Of a stretch of 64,000 nucleotides of DNA, positions 8,741-18,069 are shown piece by piece. The number at the start of each line of letters is the position of its first letter. Position 1 is the stretch's first letter. A program made the translations under genes and the position numbers. The notes beneath the pieces were generated by a model. The model saw only the letters and a program-made list of their open reading frames with translations, searched no databases and was not told the DNA's origin. Source of the DNA: CAVYGM01 sp963768025 (lineage in GTDB: Bacteria > Bacteroidota > Bacteroidia > Cytophagales > Spirosomataceae); contig CAVYGM010000030.1 of the NCBI GenBank assembly GCA_963768025.1, positions 1 to 64,000 on the forward strand, read 5' to 3'.

Positions 8741-11453
8741 TTGGCAAAGTCAGCACAGAAAGAAACCCCCCTTAACAAGCAATACAACCAAATTAAGGCC
8801 AAGTACCCCGGTGCGTTGTTGCTCTTCCGGGTGGGCGATTTTTACGAAACCTTCGGGGAAGATGCCATTCGGGCCTCCAAAATCTTGGGCATTGTACTCA
8901 CTCGAAGCGAACAACGGCGGCGCACACGAAGAGCTGGCGGGATTTCCCCACCACTCGCTGGATACCTACCTGCCGAAGCTGGTGCGGGCCGGTGAGCGCG
9001 TGGCCATTTGTGACCAGCTGGAAGACCCGGCGGCAGCGAAGGGGATCGTGAAGCGGGGGGTGACGGAGCTGGTAACGCCGGGCGTATCGTTCAATGACAA
9101 TGTGCTAGATGTACGACGCAACAACTACCTGGCTGCGGTTCACTTCGGGAAAGAGGGATCAGATGGGCCTTTCGTTGCTGGATATATCGACGGGTGAGTT
9201 TCTTGCTGCGCAGGGAACGTCGCCTACGTAGATAAAATGTTGCAAAGTTTTTCGCCCTCGGAGGTGCTTTTTTGCAAGAAAAACAAACAGGAGTTTGTGC
9301 AGCTTTTTGGGGACAAGTTCCATACCTTCACCCTGGAAGACTGGTGCTTTGGCGATGATTTTGCCTTTGAAAAACTAACCTCTCACTTCCGGACCGCTAC
9401 CCTGAAAGGCTTCGGGGTAGATACCCTGCCGATGGGAATTGTGGCGGCGGGGGTGATCATCCATTATCTGCTCGAAACCGAGCACAAGGAGATTCGGCCA
9501 CGTGAGCCGCATTACGCGGCTGGAAGAGGATAAGTATGTGTGGCTGGATCGCTTCACGATCCGTAACCTCGAACTCGTGTACCCTCAGCAGGAGGGCGGG
9601 GTACCCCTGATTCAGATTCTCGACCATACGGTAACGCCCATGGGAGCCCGCCTGCTCCGCAAATGGGTGGTGCTGCCCCTCAAAGAGAAAACCCCTGTGG
9701 AGGAACGCCTCAATACGGTGGAGATGTTTCTGCAACAGGAAGAGGTGCACGAATCGCTCTTGCAGACACCTCAAACAGATCGGTGATCTGGAACGTCTGA
9801 TTTCGAAAGTAGCCGTCCGGCGCATCAGCCCCCGGGAACTGGGCCAATTGAAGAAGTCTCTGCAGCAGATTGCCCCCATCAAGGAGTTGCTGGGTGCCGA
9901 TGCGCAACTTAGAACCAGTCAGGCGGAGGTTATGGAAGGAGCGTCGGCGGCGGTCAAACCGGTCAAACCTACCACAGTGCTGCGTAAATACTCCGACCAG
10001 CTGAATACCTGTGCCTATTTACTGGAAAGGATTGAAACTGAGCTTCGTGAAGATGCCCCCATATCCAATGCGCAGGGCGGAATGATCAAAAGCGGGGTAG
10101 ATGCCGAACTGGATGAGCTGCATTGCCATTGCATTTACGGGCAAGGATTACCTGCTCAAACTGCAGAATCGGGAAATCGAGAATACGGGTATTTCTTCTC
10201 TGAAAATTGCCTACAACAAAGTGTTTGGGTATTACCTGGAAGTGACCCATGCGCATAAAAATAAGGTACCGGCCGAGTGGATACGGAAACAAACTCTGGT
10301 AAATGCCGAACGCTACATTACGCCCGAACTGAAAGAGTACGAGGAAAAAATCCTGAATGCCGAAGACCGGATTTTTGCCATTGAGTTGCGGATTTTCAAC
10401 GACCTTGTAACGGCCACCGTAGAGTATATCGGGGCCATTCAGCAGAACGCCCGCATCGTGTCGGTGCTGGATGCCCTGGCATCGTTTGCCACCGTAGCCC
10501 GTCAAGAACAATTACGTAAAGCCGGTCATTACGGACGGCAAGGAGCTCGACATTAAAGATGGTCGCCACGCGGTGATTGAACAGCAGCTCCCGCTGGGCG
10601 AAAGCTACGTACCCAACGACCTTTTTCTGGATGATGAAACCCAGCAGATTATTATTATCACGGGGCCTAACATGGCGGGTAAGTCGGCGCTGCTGCGGCA
10701 GACGGCTCTCATTGTACTCATGGCCCAGATGGGGAGTTTTGTACCAGCGAAAGCTGCCACAATAGGCCTGGTAGATAAGGTGTTTACGAGGGTAGGGGCC
10801 AGCGATAACCTGAGCCGGGGCGAAAGTACCTTCATGGTAGAAATGACCGAAACGGCCAGTATTCTGAACAACCTCAGCGACCGTAGCCTGGTGCTGATGG
10901 ACGAGATTGGTCGCGGGTACGAGTACCTACGACGGTGTGTCCATTGCCTGGGCCATTGCAGAGTACCTGCACACCCATCCCGAGTTTCGGGCCAAAACGC
11001 TTTTTGCTACCCACTACCACGAGCTGAATCAGTTGGCCGAGGATTTTCCCCGCATCAAAAATTTCAATGTGGCGGTGAAGGAGGTGGATAACAAGATTAT
11101 TTTCCTGCGGAAGCTGAAAGCCCGGCGGCAGTGAACACAGCTTCGGCATCCACGTGGCCCAAATCGCCGGTATGCCCCAGCTGATTGTGCTGCGGGCCAG
11201 TGAGATTATGCTTCACCTGGAAAAGGATCACCTGACCGAAAACCGCACCCAGAAGGTAAAGGAGATGCCGAAGAATAATTTTCAACTAAGCATTTTTGAA
11301 CCCAATGATCCGAAGCTGGAAGAGCTGAAGGAGAAGCTGAAGCTGGTGGATGTAAATACGCTGTCGCCGATTGAGGCGCTGTTGAAGCTGAATGAGTTGA
11401 AAAGGCTTGGTAGAGTGATGTGGTACGGGCGGCTCGCCCGTCTTCTGTTCTAA
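8741..11453 (+). CDS. mutS: DNA mismatch repair ATPase MutS, about nine frameshifts
   Basis: The protein reads as MutS throughout but switches frame near 8917, 9157, 9215, 9497, 9768, 10120, 10503, 10918 and 11120. N-terminal mismatch-recognition domain: YPGALLLFRVGDFYETFGEDAI, with the Phe-x-Glu mismatch contact. Core and clamp follow. The ATPase has Walker A TGPNMAGKSALLRQTA, the signature DNLSRGESTFMVEM, Walker B LVLMDEIGRG and the conserved ATHYHEL. The start is TTG at 8741 (MAKSAQKETPLNKQYNQIKAKYPG aligns with family starts); a lost base could hide an ATG. Nine single-base shifts in one gene look like poor local consensus, but a genuine mutator pseudogene cannot be excluded. The last 12 codons after ALLKLNELKRL are read from the REP sequence that follows, including the stop. 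Confidence 0.88.
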
Positions 11454-11500
11454 AAAATGCTTTAATTTTACAAAAAAACGGGCGAGCCGCCCGTACCACA
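11419..11500. repeat. REP inverted pair (left REPIN-like element)
   Basis: Two 23-bp copies in opposite orientation, 11419-11441 and 11478-11500, are separated by 36 bp of AT-rich sequence. Each contains ACGGGCGGCTCGCCCGT, a 7-bp perfect stem around GCT, preceded by TGTGGT. The right copy runs into the ATG of the transposase gene. Confidence 0.85.
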
Positions 11501-12141
11501 TGAAGAGCTATAAGCCAGAATACCGCCGATACCTGCCTCACCTTCAGCCAGCGGGGGTGACTTTCTTCATTACGGGACGACTCTACGGCAGCTTACCCCA
11601 GGAAGCTTTGGAAAAATTGAAACAAGACAAGGAAGCAGCATTCAATAGAATCAAAAGAGAGTGTAATGATGAAGCCACGCGTGAGGAAGAAATACGTAAG
11701 ATTCATAAACGTCATTTCGCAAAATGGGATCATTACCTGGATACGAATTCTGCTGAACCCCAATGGCTTCGAAATCCCGAAATAGCCTCAATCGTAATGG
11801 AATCACTGCATACTTGGGATGGCAAGTCCTATGATCTTGTTGCTTACTCCATCATGCCCAACCATTTTCATCTGGTAGTGGATACTTCGGACGAAGTTCG
11901 ATATACCAAACCGTTGTATGCCATTCTGCATAGCATAAAAAGCTATACTGCGAAAAAAGCCAATAAATTTCTTGGGAGAACGGGGATATTCTGGCAGGAA
12001 GAAAGCTATGACCACATCATTCGGGATGGCAATGAATTTAAAAATACGATCGCCTACACGTTGGAAAATCCAATGAAGGCGGGGTTAGTGGAGAATTGGG
12101 AGGAGTTTCCTTTTTGGTATTTAAATGAGAATTACTGGTAA
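11500..12141 (+). mobile_element. REP-associated tyrosine transposase (RAYT), Y1 family
   Basis: 213 aa with the Y1 (HUH) single-strand transposase features. The metal-binding His pair is in MPNHFHLVV (His122, His124). A candidate catalytic Tyr149 lies in HSIKSYTAKKAN, and the RAYT signature is FWQEESYDHIIRD followed by NPMKAGLVENWEEFP. RAYTs are single-copy, non-autonomous-spreading relatives of IS200/IS605 transposases that act on REP hairpins. Here the gene is flanked on both sides by inverted REP pairs, and its start codon overlaps the inner REP end. It lies in the mutS-to-sugar-operon gap and looks intact, with no frameshift, unlike its neighbour. No terminal repeats other than the REPs are visible. 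Confidence 0.9.
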
Positions 12142-12145
12142 TGTA

Positions 12146-12235
12146 TGTGGTACGGGCGGCTCGCCCGTTAATCTTCAGAGTATACTTTTCCAAGAAGTAA
12201 TTTTTTGCAAAAACGGGCGAGCCGCCCGTACCACA
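12146..12235. repeat. REP inverted pair (right REPIN-like element)
   Basis: Same 23-bp unit as on the left, at 12146-12168 and inverted at 12213-12235, 44 bp apart. It begins 5 bp after the RAYT stop. The 23-bp units are identical to those at 11419-11500 while the spacers differ. Confidence 0.85.
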
Positions 12236-12245
12236 TTTCACCACA

Positions 12246-13124
12246 TTACCCTTTCAACATCCCTTCAAAAATCCGCTTCTGATCCAGCAGCGCGGCTACC
12301 TTGTCCTTGGGGTCGGTGCGGCATTCGAGCAGAATCCAGCCCTTGTAGTTAATTTCTTTAAACAGATTCATCAGCTTTTGGTAGGGGTAATCAGCAGAGT
12401 CGAGTTCACGGACGTGGACGGTATCGCCGAAGCGGTTCTTCACGAGATTGAAATTATACTCCAGACCCTGACCGATCAGATCTTCGGGGTTACAGTTCCA
12501 GCAGACGTAGCTATTGCGGCTTTCGCAATTATCCATGATCGTCTTGATGTTAGGCAATTCCTGGGTGCCGTTGCCGTGGACTTCCAGGCGGATTTTCTGA
12601 CCAAAATCAGCAGCGTACTTCCCCAACTCACTCAGCGAGCGGCCAATTTGTTCCAGTGTTTTTTCGTGGGGAACGTCTTTATGAAACTGATTGGGCTTCA
12701 CCTTAACGCCGGTACCCCCGATGTCGGCACTTAGTTTGATAAACTCCTTCGTCCGGTCCATATTGGCTTTCAGTTTGGCCGGATCGGGTGAGTCGTACTG
12801 TTCGTTGGTACCCATGCCCACGATCTCAACGGGGCTATCGGCAAACATCTTCTTGACCTCTGCACGACGAGCCGCCGAAATATCGGGCATCACCTTGTGC
12901 GCGTGATCCACGCGGAGTTCCACGCCATGGATACCGGTTTTGGTGCAATTTTCGATCAAAGTAGGTACATCCCAGTCCTTCCCCCACAGGTAGGTGACCA
13001 GGCCTAGCTTCATCTTTGATTTTTTCAAAAACTCTATTTCGGCAAAGGATAGGCCGGGAAGCAGCGAAGCAGCTGCCAACAACGACAAATCTTGGATAAA
13101 TTCTTTACGGGAAATGGACTTCAT
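12246..13124 (-). CDS. Exported sugar phosphate isomerase/epimerase (xylose isomerase-like TIM barrel)
   Basis: 292 aa from ATG 13124 (MKSISRKEFIQDLSLLAAASLLPGLSFA), which gives a Tat-like (SRKEF) signal sequence; a longer reading frame upstream has no such leader. The body is an AP-endonuclease-2-type TIM barrel: MKLGLVTYLWGKDWDVPTLI, GVELRVDHAH, IRLEVHGNGT and GWILLECRTD supply the acidic and His metal ligands. Relatives isomerise or epimerise sugars, and some act on 3-keto-glucosides or inosose. It is the last gene of a three-gene minus-strand sugar cluster, but a strong terminator lies between it and the next isomerase, so it may have its own promoter. The exact substrate is unknown. Confidence 0.82.
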   Translation of the reverse strand: MKSISRKEFIQDLSLLAAASLLPGLSFAEIEFLKKSKMKLGLVTYLWGKDWDVPTLIENCTKTGIHGVELRVDHAHKVMPDISAARRAEVKKMFADSPVEIVGMGTNEQYDSPDPAKLKANMDRTKEFIKLSADIGGTGVKVKPNQFHKDVPHEKTLEQIGRSLSELGKYAADFGQKIRLEVHGNGTQELPNIKTIMDNCESRNSYVCWNCNPEDLIGQGLEYNFNLVKNRFGDTVHVRELDSADYPYQKLMNLFKEINYKGWILLECRTDPKDKVAALLDQKRIFEGMLKG

Positions 13125-13241
13125 AGAGTAAAGGATCTTGAGGCTATTTGAATAAAATGGTTTTGAACATAAGGACGTAAAAGTGCCAGCGGCTACCTTA
13201 CACGCAGAGTAAAGGGCAAAACAGCCGCAACCTACCCGCAT

Positions 13242-13277
13242 AAAAAATGCAGACAGCTTTCAAAAAGCTGTCTGCAT
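13242..13277 (-). terminator. Strong Rho-independent terminator
   Basis: A perfect 14-bp stem (13247-13260 with 13264-13277) closes a 3-nt loop and is followed on the minus strand by a T run (13242-13246). It lies 21 bp past the stop of the 13298-14200 gene and ends that transcript. Confidence 0.85.
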
Positions 13278-13297
13278 TGGAAAAAGGCAAGCGTAGA

Positions 13298-14200
13298 TCA
13301 AGCCGCAAACACCCGGTCCATGCGTTGGCTCACATCGGCCAGCCGGGCGCGATCGCCCCCACCTACCTCGGCGGAAGCCCAGCCCGAGTAGCCAATCTTG
13401 GCCAGGGCTTTATTCACTTCGGGCCAGTTGCAGTCGCCTTCCATGATTTCTACATTGAAACCCTTCCAAATCCCCTCGTCAGACTGCTTCTTGCGGCTAT
13501 ACTCCTTGATATCCAGTTTCATAATCCGCTTGTCTAGTACCTCAATCCAATGCTCCGGCCAGCCATAGCGGACGATATTTCCCACATCGAAGTACCATCC
13601 TACGAGCGGGTGATTGATCTCGTCCACGTAGCGGGCAGCTTCCATAGGGCTTAGCAGGAAATTATTCCATACATTTTCCAGGGCAATTTTAATTCCGGTT
13701 TTTTCCGCCGTAGGAATCAACTTCCGGATTTCAGCCTGAGAGCGTTCGTAAGCATCCTTATAGCTGACGGTGGCATTGACTACCGCGGGCACCAGCAACA
13801 CCGTTGTTCCTCCGTACATTTTGCAGTCGTTCAGGGCGGTCTTCATGGATTCCACACACACGGCTCGTACTTTGGGATCAGGGTCCGAGAGCGGCGATTT
13901 CCAATGAACAGAGTTGACTACACCGGGCAATTCGAGGCCCGTTTTATCACGGGCAGCCAGTACTTCCTTGTGATCAAGGGTATGGGGGGAATCCAGTTCT
14001 ACACCGTCATACCCTATTTCTTTCAGCATTTTAAACTTGTCCATAAGGGACATATCGCCCTTCACCATGCCCCATTTCAGGCTTTTCTTCACCATGGGGC
14101 GGGCGGGCAGCACAGAAGGTGCCGCCGTGGATTCCGAAACTCCGAAGGCCAGGGCCGAGGTCGCCAGGCCCGAATTGATCAAAAACTCTCTTCTGTGCAT
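13298..14200 (-). CDS. Tat-exported sugar phosphate isomerase/epimerase
   Basis: 300 aa. It opens with a twin-arginine signal (MHRREFLINSGLATSALAFG, RRxFL), so it is probably exported folded to the periplasm. TIM-barrel segments typical of the xylose-isomerase-like family are visible: EIGYDGVELDSPH, GIKIALENVWNNF (metal-binding Glu), HPLVGWYFDVGNIVRYG (Asp) and GWASAEVGGGDRARL (Glu). It sits 8 bp downstream of the Gfo/Idh/MocA gene on the same strand, an operon. That pairing is common in Bacteroidota and Planctomycetes for inositol or 3-keto-sugar conversion, but the substrate cannot be read from the sequence. Confidence 0.85.
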   Translation of the reverse strand: MHRREFLINSGLATSALAFGVSESTAAPSVLPARPMVKKSLKWGMVKGDMSLMDKFKMLKEIGYDGVELDSPHTLDHKEVLAARDKTGLELPGVVNSVHWKSPLSDPDPKVRAVCVESMKTALNDCKMYGGTTVLLVPAVVNATVSYKDAYERSQAEIRKLIPTAEKTGIKIALENVWNNFLLSPMEAARYVDEINHPLVGWYFDVGNIVRYGWPEHWIEVLDKRIMKLDIKEYSRKKQSDEGIWKGFNVEIMEGDCNWPEVNKALAKIGYSGWASAEVGGGDRARLADVSQRMDRVFAA

Positions 14201-14207
14201 ATGTGGT

Positions 14208-15491
14208 TTAAATAAAGGGGGTAAAACCAGGCTTAGCTACAACTACATCGGGTGGAGTGGTCTTGAAATCAATTGAGTCAGGTGCCAAATCCTCGGTCGA
14301 ATTCATGGCATCCTCCCAGGTGATTTTCTTGCCTGTGTAGGCAGCCATCCGGCCCATAATGCCCAGCATGGTACTCTGCGACATCCACTCGCCGTTGTTG
14401 ATAGGCTTGCTGTTTCGGATGGAGGCAAAGAGTTCGTCGTGCTCGGTTTGGTACATGTCATTTTGCTTGCCGGTGTATTTCCAGGGGTTAGCGCCTTCGA
14501 TCTGATGGATGTTACGTGAGCAATCCACTATGGCTTTGCCTTTGGTACCAAAGCTCTCTACGGCATAGCTGCGCTCCGTATTGATTTGCTGCCGCGACAT
14601 GTGGAAGCCCTTTACACCGTTGGGGTACTCATACGTAATGGCGAAGTGATCGAAGATATTACCAAACAACGGGTCCACGCGCACCTGCCGCCCGCCGGTA
14701 CCTACAGCGCTGATAGGCATTACATCGCCCAGGGCCCACGACATCATGTCGATGCTATGCACGGCCTGTTCCACGATATGGTCGCCAGCCAGCCAGGTAT
14801 AGTAGGTCCAGTTGCGAAGGGTATATTCCATGTCGGTCCAGCCCGGCTGACGCGGGAACGACCACAGGTTTTCGGTATTGTAGGTGTTATAAATCGCCAT
14901 CACATCCCCGATCGATCCGTCCAGGATCTTCCCAAAAGCAGCTCGCTTAGGCTCGTGGAAACGCCAGCACAAGCCTGACACCAGCGAAAGGTTTTTCTGC
15001 TTGGCCATCTTGGCTGCTTCCAGTACTTTTTTCAGACCGGGTGTATCCACCGCTACGGGTTTCTCGCAAAACACGTGCTTGCCGGCGTTGATGGCGGCGG
15101 TCAGGTGCTCGGGCCGGAAGTGAGGGGGGGTTGTCAGAAGTACTACATCCACACCCGAGTCAATTACTTTCTGAAAAGCATCGAAGCCCACAAACTTGTG
15201 GTCTTCGTCTACCTGGACCTTTTTACCCACAGCCTTGGTGAGTGCTTCCAGCGACGAGTCGAGGCGGTCGCGGAATATATCGCCCATGGCGTGAAGTACT
15301 ACGTTTGGATCGGCGTTGAGCGCCTGCTTGGCGGCTCCGGAGCCCCGGCCTCCGCAGCCAATGAGCCCCACTTTAAGGGTTTCGCTGTTGACACCGGCAA
15401 AGGCCCGGTTGGAAGTAAGAATGGCCGGGAAAGTGGTACCCGCCAGGGCCACGCCGGCCAGTTTTAACACATCTCTGCGTGAAGTAGTCAT
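14208..15491 (-). CDS. Tat-exported Gfo/Idh/MocA-family oxidoreductase
   Basis: 427 aa. A twin-arginine leader (MTTSRRDVLKLAGVALAGTT) precedes an NAD(P)-binding Rossmann fold with GLIGCGGRGSG (residues 43-52) and the family's EKP motif (GKHVFCEKPVAVD, 143-145). A C-terminal substrate domain follows, with a likely catalytic His in GDHIVEQAVHSIDMM. The family oxidises or reduces sugars and cyclitols, often glucose or inositol at C3, and exported members may carry tightly bound cofactor. First gene of the cluster, it starts divergently from a type IX cargo gene. A link with the DUF1080 genes at 56-63 kb is plausible but inferred. Confidence 0.88.
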   Translation of the reverse strand: MTTSRRDVLKLAGVALAGTTFPAILTSNRAFAGVNSETLKVGLIGCGGRGSGAAKQALNADPNVVLHAMGDIFRDRLDSSLEALTKAVGKKVQVDEDHKFVGFDAFQKVIDSGVDVVLLTTPPHFRPEHLTAAINAGKHVFCEKPVAVDTPGLKKVLEAAKMAKQKNLSLVSGLCWRFHEPKRAAFGKILDGSIGDVMAIYNTYNTENLWSFPRQPGWTDMEYTLRNWTYYTWLAGDHIVEQAVHSIDMMSWALGDVMPISAVGTGGRQVRVDPLFGNIFDHFAITYEYPNGVKGFHMSRQQINTERSYAVESFGTKGKAIVDCSRNIHQIEGANPWKYTGKQNDMYQTEHDELFASIRNSKPINNGEWMSQSTMLGIMGRMAAYTGKKITWEDAMNSTEDLAPDSIDFKTTPPDVVVAKPGFTPFI

Positions 15492-15689
15492 TGGTTCAAG
15501 AATTTTAGGAATGAGTAAAAAAAAGTAACGGTTCTTTTGACGTAAGGATCTAGGGGTTAACGCAACTTCGAGTACGCTGTTTCAAATATGCACTTAATTA
15601 TTAATTTATTTTAATAATTCACGGAAATATTTTTCTCTGTTACACCTTTTTAACGCCTCATAATAAAGACAATTGTACTTTACAGCCCA

Positions 15690-15717
15690 TTGTGCAAACA
15701 CAAAGTAGGTATCTTTG
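15690..15717 (+). promoter_or_regulatory. Bacteroidota-type promoter
   Basis: TTG at 15690-15692 and TATCTTTG at 15710-15717, 17 nt apart, fit the consensus. Transcription would start near 15724, about 36 nt before the ATG at 15760. Confidence 0.55.
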
Positions 15718-15759
15718 TTTAGGTACTAGTACACCTCGAATTTGGCGAATTTCAATTAT

Positions 15760-17169
15760 ATGAAAAGCAGGGGGTTAGTTTTTTCTAGTGTAATTAAGGT
15801 ACTATTTTTGTGGTCGGCAAACGTTATGGGTCAGTGTCCGGCCGATCTCCCTTTGCTTTCTACCTACGAAATGGGGCAGGCTACTCTTAAGCTAAGCGGT
15901 TGCATTCCATTGAATGTAGCCATCCAGAATAAGGTACCAGGGGCTACGAATGTCCGTACGGTGTTTGACTACACAGGGGGTGCCGTTTCTCCCCAAAGCT
16001 TATCCACTGATAGTGTTCATGTGTATCAAAGGCCTGGTGTGTATACCATCTTGCAGTATTCAGATACGCCGGGCAAAAAATGGGTTGCCTGCCGCACCGT
16101 GGAGGTACAGGATACCATTGCCCCGGTGGTGAAAGCCATCCCCTGCGCCGATGGGGGCGCACAACTTACCTTTGCCGATAAGCAGCCTACTACCTATCCC
16201 ACCTATCAGATAGATTGGGGCGATACAGAAATAAAAGGGTATACGGGCTACGGAAATAAAATTCGGTACAAATACGACACCGCAGGTACCTACACCATTC
16301 GGGTGCGGGGGGTATATACGCCAGGCCAATGCCGGGGATCCATCCGGCAGATTACTTTCAAAATGCCCAAAACGATGGAGCCGCCCGTTGTTACCGAGGC
16401 CAGGGCCCTTTCTACTACCCAACTCAGCCTATCGATCGAGAATCCTTTGCAAACCGACTTATTGCTACTCAGTGGAAAATCCAATTCTATTTTTGAGAGC
16501 AGAGGCTTACCAGTTTCGAGCACCCAAACCACAATTACTGCCGTTGTGAGTGACGGAGGTCCGACTTGTTTTCGGCTGCAGCCGACGGACTCCTGCCTGA
16601 TTCCGTTGAGTTCAAAGCCAGTATGCATCTCCGAATTTGGGCTGGTGGGCAGGCCGGATTTGAACACCCTATCGTGGAAAACGCCTTATAGTCCCCCCGG
16701 CCTGACGGCCGTTATACACAAAGATGGGGTCTTTTGGAAAGACATAACCGCGCTGGGTGCCATGGCCACTACCAGCGACCGTGAGTTTGTCTGTGGTAAT
16801 GAAGTTTGTTATCAGCTCATCGTCAAGTACTACGACTTCACCTACTATTCCTTGCCGCAGTGCAACCAAATCCCTTTGGATGAATGTGTGGCGCGTCCGC
16901 CCTTTTATATGCCCGAGGCGTTTTCGCCCAACGGCGATGGTATCAACGATGAACTTGACGTAAAAGGCGTTATTTCGTCCGATTTCCAATTGTCCATTTT
17001 TAATACGTGGGGTACCTTGTTGTTCCATACCGCCGATCCTTCCGTTCGGTGGGATGGGAGGGCTTCGGGTGATGATGCTCCCACGGGTACCTATGCTTTT
17101 TTGGTTAAGTATCGGGATGTGAGCGGAAACTACCAAACCTCCGGAGGGAGGATCTTTCTGATTCGCTGA
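15760..17169 (+). CDS. Secreted PKD-like protein with gliding-motility/T9SS C-terminal domain
   Basis: 469 aa from ATG 15760; an in-frame TTG 18 bp upstream is less likely. It begins with a signal peptide (MKSRGLVFSSVIKVLFLWSANVMGQ). The middle has PKD/Ig-like beta repeats (TYPTYQIDWGDTEIKGY, YDTAGTYTIRVRG). The end is the CHU_C/TIGR04131 domain: FYMPEAFSPNGDGINDELDV, LSIFNTWGTLLFH, VRWDGRASGDDAPTGTYAFLVKY, IFLIR. That C-terminal domain marks proteins exported through the type IX system and displayed on or released from the surface. The mid-region role (adhesin or binding protein) is a guess. It converges with the next gene with a 3-bp gap. Confidence 0.88.
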   Translation: MKSRGLVFSSVIKVLFLWSANVMGQCPADLPLLSTYEMGQATLKLSGCIPLNVAIQNKVPGATNVRTVFDYTGGAVSPQSLSTDSVHVYQRPGVYTILQYSDTPGKKWVACRTVEVQDTIAPVVKAIPCADGGAQLTFADKQPTTYPTYQIDWGDTEIKGYTGYGNKIRYKYDTAGTYTIRVRGVYTPGQCRGSIRQITFKMPKTMEPPVVTEARALSTTQLSLSIENPLQTDLLLLSGKSNSIFESRGLPVSSTQTTITAVVSDGGPTCFRLQPTDSCLIPLSSKPVCISEFGLVGRPDLNTLSWKTPYSPPGLTAVIHKDGVFWKDITALGAMATTSDREFVCGNEVCYQLIVKYYDFTYYSLPQCNQIPLDECVARPPFYMPEAFSPNGDGINDELDVKGVISSDFQLSIFNTWGTLLFHTADPSVRWDGRASGDDAPTGTYAFLVKYRDVSGNYQTSGGRIFLIR

Positions 17170-17172
17170 TAG

Positions 17173-17880
17173 CTACTTTGGCAAGGCTTTGCAGAATTCC
17201 AGCAGCCTCTGTAAGTCATCCGGTTCATTGAACCGGACGGTTTGCTCCTGCAGGTAGGTTTCGATGGCGGTCTTTTGTCTAGAATAAATCCGCAGGATGT
17301 TGCGCCTGGACACGGGGTACACCTGGTTGTTCTGGTCAAGCAGGAAATACGTTTTCTTCTGGGAGTACACCACATCTCCTTTGATATCCAGGCGGGAAAT
17401 GGAGCTGTTGCTATTCGAAAAGCTGTTGTATGTCTTAATGGATGACACCCCCGACGACTGTCCGTAGCCCCCCTGCTTATCGACACCAGCTACCTGTAGC
17501 GATTGGCTGAGGGCTAACCGACTGGGGCCATAGTCCCCTATGATTTTCAGGAAACCGGTTTTTAGGTCATAGACAAAATCCGTCTTATTAACTTCTATCT
17601 TCCGAATCGTTTGCTCCTGATCCAGGGTCATGGTATCGCCGGTGGGGGCTATGAACTGCATTTCCCGCAGCAACAGGTTGTAATTGAGCCGGGCGGTGGG
17701 CGTTTTTCCGTTCCAATAGTGAACCGTTCCCGTCCCAAACTGCTCAAACTGGTACTTGTATTTGGCCGCAAGGGAAGCACCCGAGCCCCCATCCTTAACG
17801 CGGATTACTTCCTGAGCCTGTCCCCGGAAACTGGATCCGCCCAGGACGGAAATAAAAATTAGGAGGCGCATTTTTTTCAT
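17173..17880 (-). CDS. Secreted protein of unknown function
   Basis: 235 aa from ATG 17880, chosen because MKKMRLLIFISVLGGSSFRGQAQ is a clean signal peptide; the open frame continues upstream without family-like sequence. The mature part starts EVIRVKDGG and is rich in beta-prone stretches such as FEQFGTGTVHYWNGK and QTIRKIEVNKTDFVYDL. A Ser/Asn-rich patch (SNSNSSISRLD) comes later and the end is FNEPDDLQRLLEFCKALPK. I do not recognise the family. Similar short secreted proteins are common in Cytophagales. Its end meets the type IX cargo gene convergently. Start choice is moderately sure, function unknown. Confidence 0.7.
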   Translation of the reverse strand: MKKMRLLIFISVLGGSSFRGQAQEVIRVKDGGSGASLAAKYKYQFEQFGTGTVHYWNGKTPTARLNYNLLLREMQFIAPTGDTMTLDQEQTIRKIEVNKTDFVYDLKTGFLKIIGDYGPSRLALSQSLQVAGVDKQGGYGQSSGVSSIKTYNSFSNSNSSISRLDIKGDVVYSQKKTYFLLDQNNQVYPVSRRNILRIYSRQKTAIETYLQEQTVRFNEPDDLQRLLEFCKALPK

Positions 17881-17998
17881 ACCTATCAAATGGTCAAACA
17901 TGGCTATTTTTACTTGTACTTCTCTGGATAAAGTTTTGTCGGGGGGTACGCTATTACTTCGGATAGGGTGGCATTGGCATGAATAGCACCTAGGGATA

Positions 17999-18031
17999 TT
18001 TGTATTCCTGCTCGTAATGGTTGTAGGTTTG
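17999..18031 (+). promoter_or_regulatory. Bacteroidota-type promoter for the SpoU methyltransferase
   Basis: TTTG at 17999-18002 and TAGGTTTG at 18024-18031 with a 21-nt spacer fit the consensus; transcription would start near 18038, about 32 nt before the ATG. Confidence 0.55.
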
Positions 18032-18069
18032 AAGAAAAATCGAATGATCAACCTTAGCCCCATTGTTCC

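Noticed and set aside
11419..12235. REP units as a CRISPR array
   Set aside because: Only four units, in inverted pairs around a transposase gene, with palindromic hairpins and unequal spacers; no cas genes.
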